Shown here one piece after another: positions 1-8,786 of a stretch of 11,903 nt of DNA (position 1 is its first letter; each line of letters starts with the position of its first letter). This DNA is from Saccoglossus kowalevskii (lineage: Eukaryota > Hemichordata > Enteropneusta > Harrimaniidae). The notes under the pieces are model-generated. The model was not told where the DNA came from, made no database searches, and was given only the letters and a program-made list of their open reading frames with translations. Location: NCBI RefSeq assembly GCF_000003605.2, contig NW_003119536.1:1-11903 (forward strand). The letters run 5' to 3'. Position numbers and translations under genes: made by a program.

Positions 1-1869
1 TACAGAAATCGCTGACAACTTCTTAAATGCTGATTTCTTATCCATTATTTTCCTAAGTAGAAAATATACAATACTATATTAGAGGTGAAATGTTTTACAA
101 GAAGTTTTCCCCGCATGTATAAACATATTGTGCTGTAGTGCATCGCTCGATTGGAACGGTTTCGCTCGCTTGATGTAAACATACACCAAACAGACCCATG
201 GGGGATTCTACCAAGATGCTGCGTAATTGACCTCGGTGAAATTCATAAGTGTGATTGCATGCAACCAATCGCAGTTGGCGTAGCATGTGACAACTGGTCA
301 TAACTGGCCATGGTATGTGGCTATTTACTGAACAAAACATCGTACTATATATGAAGACTAGTATTTGATCCTGTCATAGTTCATATTTGGCACTGAAAGC
401 GATAGCTGGTAGTTCTATGTGTTCGATCTTTGACGTGTAGCATTATACTCTGGTATGATTCGGTCTATGCAAATTATTGAAATCCATCTAATGCCTAATA
501 ATAAAGTCTGATCAGTTCTTTGTTCACATGCCAGAGAACTTTTGTAAATACAGTTCCTTTGTTTTCAACGCGTGGCATGCAGTTGAAAATCTATATTACT
601 GTGAGCATAAGAGCGTGTACAAATGATTGTAATGTTAGTTAGAAAATATTGTGCGGCAAAATTGCTATTTTGTCCGCGACACATTTATACCGAGCAATTT
701 GATTGGGAAATACATTGAACAACAACCCTGGAATTGCTAAACAGGGCGTGCTGTGTAGAGTTAGACGATGACTGGCGAGGATGACTGCAGTGTTGATTGG
801 ATAAATGTTCAGTTTTCTTCCCAAGTATCGCCATAGTGAAATATGATAAATTGTAGCCTGGCATAGAACGATCATTGCTATATATAAGTCTGTGTACGTC
901 AACCAAATCTTAGGTCACTATGATTTGTTTTTTTTCTGAACAAAACGATGGTCAAGATTTTGTGTCCGCTTTTTGGAGATGGCGGCAAAAGTCATGTGAC
1001 CGTTAATTTTTTATATAACTTTTGTGGTTGCACCCCCAGTAAAATAAAATTTCTGATTTGCCTTAATATGGCAGGTACATAATATACACTAATGTGTACT
1101 TCCTGAGAAATAGATTTTAAGCAAATCCAAAATATCCGATAAATCATGTAACCTAATGTAAACTGTTACTATTGGTCTTATATACTTATATTGGTCTGCT
1201 TACTGAATAGATGCTGTAACATAAGTTTCTTAGCAAAGAAAAATGGTGATAAAATAGCTCGTTCTTATTACAGATATAATTCAAGATGACGGACAAACAA
1301 CATGATCAATTGTTAAACATTTCAAATTCATGTACTGTATAGATAATACAATCCAAGTTGAATATGTTTAGTGGTTCTGAGGAAAAAAAGGAGTTTATGT
1401 TTCAAGTAAAACGGAAAAGGTCATGTGATCTTGTCGTGAGGTAGCATGTATGTTAATGATGCTATAACAAAATTACACATAAAGCGTTCAAAATGACCAC
1501 TTTTTGCTCAACTTTTATTAATAGTGTGCCAGTTTTAGGTTAACAAAAATAAAAAAAAAAAAATAACGAAAACAATATGCTCTAAACTTACTTTGGTAGT
1601 AATGAATCCGGGATCAAATGAAATTGTTTATTGTCAATGAATGGTTTTCAATATTGTGGTAAGATAATTTGTGAAGAAAATTTGTTTTAATCTCGGGCAT
1701 GCAAAATATTTAATTAACATTTGGAATAATTTAAATGCGAGAAATGAAATTTGGAGTACGTGTACAGATATAATTTTTTTTTGTCATCACCTGGTTTCAT
1801 GTGTACGTAGAAATGTTTAATAAGAGTTACGCCATGTATTAGTATTATCTACGACACGTATCTGCTAAC
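1..1869. other. AT-rich DNA, no gene recognised
   Basis: I see no recognisable coding region, RNA gene or repeat boundary here. Open frames on the minus strand at 95-340 and 639-902 have no recognisable domain, and the second overlaps another frame at 685-906, so they look like chance. A poly(A)-rich stretch lies near 1545-1563. One short site stands out: GATGGCGGC at 978-986 followed by GTCATGTGAC at 991-1000, which resemble a YY1 core and an M-box type E-box. Neither alone shows a promoter. The stretch could be intergenic or intronic. Confidence 0.5.
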
Positions 1870-1871
1870 TA

Positions 1872-1912
1872 CTGTAAAAGGATTAATTATTCACTGGGTT
1901 TTATTTCGCTGA
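1872..1912 (+). repeat. Left terminal inverted repeat of the MITE
   Basis: This is the left arm, pairing with 2028-2068. The inner 21 bases, TCACTGGGTTT followed by TATTTCGCTGA, are almost identical to the reverse complement of the right arm; the outer 20 bases are more diverged. Confidence 0.72.
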
Positions 1913-2027
1913 CTGGAAAATGCGCTAAATTAAAACACAGTGAATATGTAAAATTTAGCATATAACACATTATCTAAATGATAAAACCGTGAATTTAAAA
2001 CCCACTGAGTATGCCTGAAATGGTAAA

Positions 2028-2068
2028 TCAGCGAAATTTAAACCCAGTGAAATTTAGTCATTTTACCG
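2028..2068 (-). repeat. Right terminal inverted repeat of the MITE
   Basis: This is the right arm, containing TCAGCGAAATTTAAACCCAG at 2028-2047 and ending TTTTACCG next to the flanking TA at 2069-2070. It pairs with 1872-1912. Confidence 0.72.
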
Positions 2069-2070
2069 TA

Positions 2071-2634
2071 TGAGCTAATTAACTGTGTATTTACGCGTTA
2101 ACGTTTATACTGTGGATTATTACATATTAGGTCTTGTCATTTTAAAGTGATTGTGCTGTGACACAAATATATATTATTATATATGGCAATTTGTTCAGTG
2201 GTGTAACAAAGCGTGTAACATGCTAAAAATTAATTGAAATATTGCAATCATTCGATCATTCCAATCAACTGACATAAGGCCATGGATGTGACAATTATGT
2301 GACCTATTTAATATTTGAATAATGCACGGTTCTTAATGTCTATTCATATAGTAACACGTTATAATACCACATAGGTCACTATTGATATAGAAATACGTTA
2401 TCTCCATTTACTATATCATTATCTCGGCATACTATTTGACATTGAAGTCATTATTTTAACATACTGTAGCACCATTTCTCTCATTACATCCACATATTGC
2501 TCCTTCATATACAGTATTATCATCTCCACACATTACTCATATAGATAGATACTTGTTTTCACACACATTATGTACTATACACGCAGCAGTACAAAAACCT
2601 CCTAAAACTAACATTTACAATAACATTATTACTA
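2071..2634. other. AT-rich spacer, no gene recognised
   Basis: No gene or element boundary is supported. An alternating A/T tract lies near 2167-2183. A perfect 9 bp inverted pair, GTGACCTAT (2299-2307) and ATAGGTCAC (2371-2379), does not extend outward and may be chance. Confidence 0.45.
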
Positions 2635-2847
2635 ACTCGAAGTTCCATTAACTGTTATTTTAAGTATGAGTTACTGAATGTGGACGTTTAACGAAAACCA
2701 AAATGTGTGTTGCCCGTCACTCGAAGTTTCATTAACTGTTAATTGAACACCGAGTTACAATTTGGGTGTGGTTTCACAAAAGTGGGCGTGGTTTCAAAAA
2801 ATCATTTTTGTAACTCGATGTTCGTAACTCGATGTCCGTAACTCGAG
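2635..2847. repeat. Compact cluster of direct and inverted repeats on a TAACTCG core
   Basis: Three nested repeat layers are visible. Two 40 bp copies at 2635-2674 and 2719-2758 align without gaps at 33 of 40 positions; each starts ACTCG, and the second ends CGAGTTAC, so each copy has short inverted ends. Between 2763 and 2801 a 20 bp unit occurs twice, with cores TGGGTGTGGTTTCA and TGGGCGTGGTTTCA. At 2810-2847 a 14 bp unit, GTAACTCGATGTTC, is repeated about 2.7 times. The last block is inverted relative to CGAGTTAC at 2751-2758, so the 20 bp pair sits in the loop of a possible stem. The G-rich cores resemble CACCC/KLF-type boxes (established motif class; no binding is implied). The cluster could be the end of an unidentified mobile element. 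Confidence 0.6.
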
Positions 2848-4085
2848 CAATTCAGCATCTCCTGTTCAACCTATGTTTGTTCTTCATTCACGCGTGACTG
2901 CAGACTCCAATGTTTGTTTGTTCCAGTTGTACACCACTATACCTTCATGACTATTACATCACAGTGGAATGACCCATGTTAATAAAAGTTGTGCCATGAA
3001 TGTCATTTGCCTTAGATAGACAACAGGTTTCACACAAACCATTTTATTATGGCAAGACTATGCTGGACCAAGCCTCATACAAGCAACATTCTTTCATACT
3101 TGACTGGTAATTGCAGAAAGCCCGGAGGAAGCTTTGAACCAAAAAGCTCAATACTGTTTTAGGCCAAGTTATTTGCAAAGCTTGTGCCAGCATTGTAGGT
3201 TTCGTGCGGGCGTTGCTCGATGTACTTACAGTCTAGAACCAACGGTGTCTTAAAAATGGTCACTCCATACAATGCAGTGTGCCTAGAGCTAAGCTGTATC
3301 TAAATATGTGACGACTTGCAGAATTCTACTTACTTGTACAGCAAGAAAGTAATAACCTCGGTGAGAGACAATCAGAAGGCTGGCTTGCAATCCATAAATT
3401 ACGATTAAGTTCGTTGAGACGTGACATGTATTCGGTTACAATGTGCAACGATTCATATGCAAATTCTGATAACAATAGTTTCACACTAGGTATAAGGTGA
3501 CACAGTTTTACAATGAATATGTTAATGTTGACATTCTTTCCTGCTGACGATGACCTAAATACATGTTTGCTGAACCACTTTTGAACAGCATATTCTCAAT
3601 GTGGCACACAGTAGTTACTATGTCATATTACAGGCAAAACCAAATACAAATCAGTCAAACATCTCACCGGCGTGACACGAGCAAGACGCTCAATTGTAGA
3701 TGCATATTTTCCGATGGCCAGGCTACATGTTTTAAGGTTTTCCCATGGTATTGTAATAACACGGCCTCCTGTATGTAACTACTTGCATAGGCTGATACCA
3801 CTGTTGGCTTATTCGCTTTGTAAGCACAAATTGACGCAGTAGTATTTTATGCTTTACTTTATCCGTGCTGTGCGGACCCCATAATCATATTGCCTTTAGT
3901 AAAAAGTTTATTTAATTTTTCAGTTAAATCAAACTGAGAGAAAATATAACTATATTCAGTAGCCATGATGCATACCATTGATTCGATTTGTATTTCGGCA
4001 CCTGCCTTATTTAGTTTTAGCGTGTTTCGACAAATAAAGTAAATATTAACCAGTAATTATAAGATGGTGAACACGTGTTTTTTAT
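2848..4085. other. Unassigned DNA, no gene recognised
   Basis: No recognisable protein, RNA gene or transposon end was found. An open frame at 3563-3778 (71 residues) has no recognisable domain. A 10 bp palindrome AACACGTGTT (4070-4079, E-box type) sits seven bases before the satellite array that follows. Confidence 0.45.
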
Positions 4086-4819
4086 TGTACTCATAATATG
4101 ATGATTTCATATACATTATTATACCCATAATATGATGACATCACATACATTGTTATACTCATAATATGATGACATCACATACATTATTGTACTCATAATA
4201 TGATGATATCACATTCATTGTTGTACTCATAATATGATGACATCACATACATCATTGTACTCATAATATGATGACATCACATACATTATTGTACTCATAA
4301 TATGATGGCATCATATACATTGTTGTACTCATAATATGATGACATCACATACATTATTGTACTCATAATATGATGACATCACATACATCATTGTACTCAT
4401 AATATGATGACATCGCCAACATTATTGTACTCATAATATGATGACATCACATACATTATTGTACTCATATGATGACATCACATACATTATTGTACTCATA
4501 ATATGACATCACATACATTATTGAACTCATATGATGACATCACATACATTGTTGTACTCATAATATGATGACATCATAAACATTGATGTACTCATAATAT
4601 GATGACATCACATACATTATTGTACTCATAATATGATGACATCACATACATTATTGTACTCATAATATGATGACATCACATACATTATTGTACTCATAAT
4701 ATGACATCACATACATTATTGTACTCATATGATGACATCACATACATTGTTGTACTCATAATATGATGACATCATAAACATTGATGTACTCATAATATGA
4801 TGACATCACATACATTGTA
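4086..4819. repeat. Satellite/minisatellite array, 34 bp unit, ~22 copies
   Basis: The consensus unit starts TTGTACTCATAATATGATGA and continues CATCACATACATTA, 34 bp in all. I count about 22 tandem copies. Most are 34 bp; five are 31 bp because three bases are missing, either from ATAATATG or from ATGATG. Copies are highly similar, which suggests recent amplification or homogenisation by unequal exchange. Each full unit carries the 11 bp dyad TGATGACATCA. Since 34 is not a multiple of three, the array cannot encode a regular peptide repeat. Variants in copies 13-16 recur in the same order in copies 19-22. The first unit (ATGATTTCATATAC) is the most diverged, as is common at array edges. Confidence 0.97.
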
Positions 4820-6409
4820 TAATGTTAGCCTTGATCACAGCGTAATGGTATTACGTTCACAATGGCAAAAATGTGTCATATGTATAAAAAAATACACGAC
4901 AGTAATTATATCTCAAATTATATTACCTGTGATTTCTTGTATTTATACGTTATTCTGTTTCCATATAATTTTACAATACTACATTTTTTTATTTCATTCA
5001 TATATTTCATTTTTCGTATATCACGGGGGGGGGCAAGGGTTATTTTCGTTCAACGTAATTGCAATATTTGTTAGTTCGTACAACGTAAATTGAGAAAATA
5101 AACTCCGTAAAATGTGTCATTTTTCTCGGTACGTACAAGAATTTACATCCAAATAAAAAAAGTCGGAAAGACTAATAAACTTTACCAGCTACCCCATCCC
5201 CCCGTATATTCGATTGTTTCGTTCGTGTCCTTTATCACTTCCTTCACACATTCGTTATCAAATTCGGAAAATTTCAGCGAAAAAAAGTGCATTAATTGTT
5301 TCGGGATACCCACATCAAAGAATACCCCAAGTTGTTCACTTTGCTTCTTCAACGTTGTCGTCAACAGGAATGGGGGGGGGGGTCGTTCTTTTCTGCATTG
5401 ATAAGAAATTATCTAAAAATAGTGTACATTACTGGCTTGATGCTCTTTTCCAAGGGGATGTGAAGTAGAATATTTTCGAACACCTTATTAATAAGAGCGA
5501 TTTATTAAGCACATGGCATTGCTCGAGACAACATGTTTTTTATAGCTTCAACGTACTTTGGTTTAATGTTGATCTCTGAATAAAGTCACATATACAAGGC
5601 GAACTAACTCACACAATCATTGTTTATGGCGTTTGTTCAAAGTGCCATTTAGGAATTAAATAAAAAGTAAACCCAACATTGTCTATAATTTTCACGCTAA
5701 AAACCAAAACAGCAGCGTTTTAGCCAACGGAAAACGTCCTAAACTCGGGCAGCAATGTACCCCCTGTGACTTCCAGTATCTAACGCCTGTCACCAGTAGT
5801 ATCGTTAGAATTATCGCCCTCGGGTACGGTGAAAGTCTCTATTTTTACTCATTCAAATTTCAGCATTATTTCCAACACGACGGCTCCATATGATAGCAAA
5901 TCACTGTTCTCTGGATCGACAAGTCACGGTTGGACATTTGATGTCAATATTCGTATCAATTTCAGTCTGACAGACCCACCTTGTGTATGTGCTTATGATT
6001 CCAATTGAACACCGATCGATTACGTTTGCATTGTGTCGGTCCAATTTTGAAATAAATGTCTTAAGAATCGATTGTTTATATTGACAGAATAGTTTATCAA
6101 CAATACATTATTCAAATTTGTAAATGCTACTGTAAAACTGTGAATAAATGTTCGGTTTTGAATGTGTAATTCCTTTCGTGAAATACAGCAGGAAACGCAG
6201 AGTGACTTAAACATGTTTAGGTCATGTGACATGTGGTCTTAATTAGAGTAGTGCCACATTAACCGGTATTTTGAGAAGTTAACATATCATTCAAGTGTGC
6301 ATGAACAACAGTTAATATCTTGTCTTTCAAAAACACCTGACTGCCACATAAAAATTGAGTTTCAGTATGACGCACACGTGATGCAATTTTTGTACTAAAA
6401 ACGGCTATT
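4820..6409. other. AT-rich DNA with homopolymer tracts, no gene recognised
   Basis: No convincing gene is present. Open frames at 4797-5468 and 6020-6232 overlap each other or lack recognisable domains. Visible low-complexity features are G9 at 5025-5033, C6 at 5198-5203 and G11 at 5372-5382. A short direct repeat has copies at 5045-5061 and 5075-5092, 30 bp apart, sharing TTCGT and CAACGTAA. GTCATGTGAC recurs at 6221-6230. The stretch could be intronic or intergenic. Confidence 0.45.
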
Positions 6410-6429
6410 GCAAAAACAATTATATAGAG

Positions 6430-7942
6430 AGAGGAAAATTAATAATACAGAAAAACATTTATACAGTTGCTTTATAGACTTTAAAAAAGCATTTGATTGC
6501 GTATGGAGAGATGCATTATTCTTTAAATAAATAAAATATAATATAAATGGTAATTTTTACAAAGTTATTAAATCAATGTATACAAAGCCAAATTGCAAAA
6601 TGGGCTAACAAAATGATCCAATACAACAAGGGGGGTGAAACAAGGATGTAATATTTCGCCAACCTTATTTAATATTCTTTTTACATGATCTCCCAGAAAT
6701 ATTTGGTGGTGATATTGATAAACCATTCATGCTTGGTGATAATAAAATAAACTGTATCCAATATGCAGATGACCTAGTGCCTCTAACGGAGAGTATGGAA
6801 GGTATTCAAAACTGCATGAATAAACTAAATCAATACTGTGAAAAATGGTACATGTCTGTAAATATAAAAAAGACAAATACAGTGGATTTTAACACAAGTA
6901 ACAGGTTGATAAAAAAAATGTAAACCCAAAATTTAATAACAATCAAGAAGTTACAGCAGTTAGAGAATGTTGCTACGTAAGAAAAATATTTAATCCAAAT
7001 GGCAAATTTAAACTAAACCGTGTGATGCTCAAAAAAAAGCAATGAAAGCATTATTTACTATACGACAGACAATCCTAAGTCAGAAAAATATGTCAGTATC
7101 ACCGAGTCTACAAATATTTGATTAGTTAATATCTCCAATCTTAATGTATGGATCGGAAATTTGAACCCATGAAATAAAGGACAATAACAGCTTAGAACAA
7201 ATTTGTAATTACTTTTATTGTTTTATTTTAAGTGTAAGTAAAGTAGCCCCAATCAGGGGTATTCAGGGTTGGTAGACTCCCAATAAGGATCAAAGCAGAA
7301 AAAGCTCAAATCAAATACTGGTATAGACTAAACACACTGCCAGTGAATCATTTACAACAAGATACATTAAAAAAACATTACAAACAATACAAACTGGAAA
7401 AAGAAGATTGATCATATCTTTATTAAAACTAAAGGTGAATACGAGATAAAAAAAAACATCAATCGGTTCTCAAAAAATATCGAAAGTAAACTATCAAATA
7501 ATATAAACAGACCTGGAAAAATCAAATAGTTAATTGTAGTAACAATCAAAACGAGGGAAATAAATTACGAACATACAGTTTATTCAAAACAATATTTAAA
7601 ACTGAAAAAAATACCTAGAGGAAATAAAGGACTTCAGCATGAGAAGAATATTAACAAAATGCAGAATAAGTGACCATAACCTAGAAATTGAATTAGGAGG
7701 AAGAAGGAAGCCAAAAGTGGAAGAAAAAACGAATATGTACAAAATGTAATGATTTAAAAGTGGAAAATGAAATCCACGTTATTTTAGACTATGAGCGCTA
7801 TGAAAACGAAAGAAAATTGCTGTTTATAGAATGTAACATAATAAATAAACAGGATAGAATAAACAATTTTATAAACATATGCAACAACAGTTTCCCTCTA
7901 GTTAAATACCTAAAACAAACAATAAAAAGGAACATGATTTGA
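6430..7942 (+). pseudogene. LINE ORF2 remnant: reverse transcriptase and C-terminal domain
   Basis: In a live element this protein copies the RNA into DNA at a nicked target. Fragments visible in order are as follows. FIDFKKAFDCVWRDALFFK (6471 on, first palm motif) is followed by a stop at 6528-6530. GVKQGCNISPTLFNILF (6632 on) is in another frame. The frame then shifts again to HDLPEIF and the catalytic YADD box (Y at 6762-6764) within an open stretch to 6923 that includes NKLNQYCEKWYMSVNIKK. Thumb-like KAMKALFTIRQTIL and PILMYGSEI follow at about 7042-7160. The C-terminal part reads RISDHNLEIE (about 7661-7690), then, after a frame change, RICTKCNDLKVENEIHVILD and YERYENERK; the usual Cys/His knuckle has Cys-x2-Cys and His, while the following Cys position reads Tyr. 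At least three frame changes and several stops make it non-functional. Confidence 0.85.
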
Positions 7943-8120
7943 TTTTTCACCAGTATTTTTTTTTCTTTTGTAATCTTTTCTTTATTGTATTATTATTGTA
8001 ATTTTTTTTTTATTGTAATATTTTTCTTACCTTTTATTATCCACAGATGGTAATTGTTGAGTAATAACGTTATTATTATAGGGTTGCGATGTCGTACTCG
8101 TTAATAACAATGCCTGAAAA
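7943..8120 (+). other. T-rich 3' non-coding tail of the LINE
   Basis: Directly after the last ORF2 codons there are repeated T runs interspersed with ATTGTAAT/ATTATTATTG motifs (7945-8035), then a less biased stretch ending AATGCCTGAAAACGA. LINE 3' UTRs in invertebrates are often of this kind. No terminal short tandem tail and no convincing target-site duplication is visible. Confidence 0.5.
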
Positions 8121-8241
8121 CGATCCAAAATGTAATCAAGGAAAAAAAAGAGGAGGAAAGTGTACATGATTAGAGTAATATCTCTGCAGAGAACACATAA
8201 ATCTACGCATACCTGATATGGTACAGATGTAGGTGTTCAAG

Positions 8242-8249
8242 CAATTCAC
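8242..8249 (+). repeat. Left target-site duplication of the 490 bp element
   Basis: CAATTCAC here is identical to 8741-8748. The base before it on the left (G at 8241) equals the last element base on the right (G at 8740), so the duplication may be 9 bp (GCAATTCAC) and the right boundary 8739. Confidence 0.8.
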
Positions 8250-8740
8250 CCGGGGGGGGGGTCACTCAATATTAAAACCTTACACCATGTGCATTCTTGC
8301 TAAAAAAATAATAGGCTCCTAGGGCTGGCAGCACATTTCCAAACCATACCCCCTGTTGCAACGCACTGTAAATTTGGTACCCCCTAGAGCAGACATATTG
8401 AAGAAAAAAACACACCCTATTGCAGACATATATTGAGAAAATCCTATTCCTATTGCGAGCATTCTCTACCGTTTTTTTTTGTTTCATTCAAGTGGGTGTG
8501 ATCAACTCAAACAAGCTATGGTCTATGACGGTGTATGGCATTGGTTGTTGCAAGAGGGGTCTACAGCGGGCGCAGCAACCCTGTGAGTTTATTCCTGGGG
8601 GTCTATGGCAGACACTATAATTTTAAAGGGGTCTATTTGCCTCCCTCGCGGGCCCGCTTTAGAAGGTGAAAAACACCTCCTTTCCCCGCTAAATTTGGAA
8701 CGCACATGGGGTAATAACGGCATATAGAGTGCCCCCCGGG
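8250..8740. mobile_element. Non-autonomous DNA transposon, ~490 bp, G-tract TIRs, 8-9 bp TSD
   Basis: The element starts CC followed by ten G and TCACTCAATAT (8250-8272). Read on the other strand, its right end starts CCGGGGGG and CACTCTATAT. The inverted ends therefore match over about 20 bases apart from the G-run length and one mismatch. Identical 8-9 bp sequences flank it, as DNA transposition creates. There is no transposase. The interior has a 33 bp-spaced duplication (GCAGACATAT at 8389 and 8422). ACCCCCT-type motifs lie in the left half and their complement, AGGGGTCTA/GGGGTCTA, in the right half, making the whole element loosely palindromic. An 8-9 bp duplication fits hAT, P, Merlin or similar superfamilies, but the CCGGGGG terminus does not let me choose. 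Open frames at 8272-8487 and 8420-8620 look like chance. Confidence 0.82.
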
Positions 8741-8748
8741 CAATTCAC
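8741..8748 (+). repeat. Right target-site duplication of the 490 bp element
   Basis: CAATTCAC, identical to 8242-8249, immediately follows the right terminus CCCCCCGGG. Confidence 0.8.
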
Positions 8749-8786
8749 TAGCCGTGGACCGGATGTTACTCCCATCACGACGTAAT

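Larger units (their letters stand above)
1872..2068. mobile_element. MITE with ~41 bp TIRs and TA target site (Tc1/mariner-like size and target)
   Basis: The left end (1872-1912, starting CTGTAAAAGG and finishing ATTTCGCTGA) matches the reverse complement of the right end (2028-2068, ending CATTTTACCG) over about 41 bp with one small indel. The best block is TCACTGGGTTT plus ATTTCGCTGA. Both ends abut TA (1870-1871 and 2069-2070), the duplication expected of Tc1/mariner-type transposition. The ~115 bp interior has no ORF. A motif of the type AAATTWAAACNCAGTGAA occurs three times (near 1925, 1993 and 2034), so the interior may have grown from terminal sequence. With no transposase it must be non-autonomous. 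The superfamily is inferred from TA alone, which is weak evidence because TA is common in AT-rich DNA. Confidence 0.7.
6410..8120 (+). mobile_element. 5'-truncated, degenerate LINE (non-LTR retrotransposon), ORF2 3' half plus tail
   Basis: The plus strand contains, in the right order, fragments of a non-LTR reverse transcriptase from the early palm through the thumb to the C-terminal Cys/His region, then a T-rich non-coding tail. Everything 5' of the RT core is absent, the truncation expected when target-primed reverse transcription stops early. The 5' boundary is uncertain (about 6385-6430). The 3' end is placed near 8120 because GGGTTGCGATGTCG and AATGCCTGAAAACGA (8081-8119) resemble the 3' ends I know for invertebrate LINEs; this is recall, not a search. 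The residues fit the CR1/L2/Jockey side of the LINE tree, but I cannot fix the clade. It cannot move by itself. Confidence 0.85.

Noticed and set aside
95-340. 81-residue minus-strand open frame
   Set aside because: No recognisable domain, no supporting splice or promoter signal, and length expected by chance.
639-906. Two overlapping minus-strand open frames
   Set aside because: They overlap in different frames, neither has a recognisable motif, and hydrophobic stretches are unremarkable for this composition.
2299-2379. 9 bp inverted pair GTGACCTAT/ATAGGTCAC as transposon ends
   Set aside because: Similarity stops at 9 bp and no target duplication is visible.
3563-3778. 71-residue plus-strand open frame
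   Set aside because: Cys and Tyr content hinted at a secreted peptide, but there is no signal peptide or ordered cysteine pattern.
4086-4819. CRISPR-like array
   Set aside because: Units are directly tandem with no unique spacers, and the context is eukaryotic, so it is a satellite.
5182-5364. 60-residue minus-strand frame that looks somewhat protein-like, followed by GGTAAAGT resembling a splice donor
   Set aside because: No family recognised, the upstream frame is broken across the G/C run, and a single donor-like site is weak evidence for an exon.
6380-8125. Target-site duplication around the LINE relic (AAAACG near 6398 and 8112)
   Set aside because: Only six A-rich bases match, which is expected by chance here.
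8272-8620. Open frames on both strands
   Set aside because: They lie inside the 490 bp transposon, overlap each other and show no transposase features.
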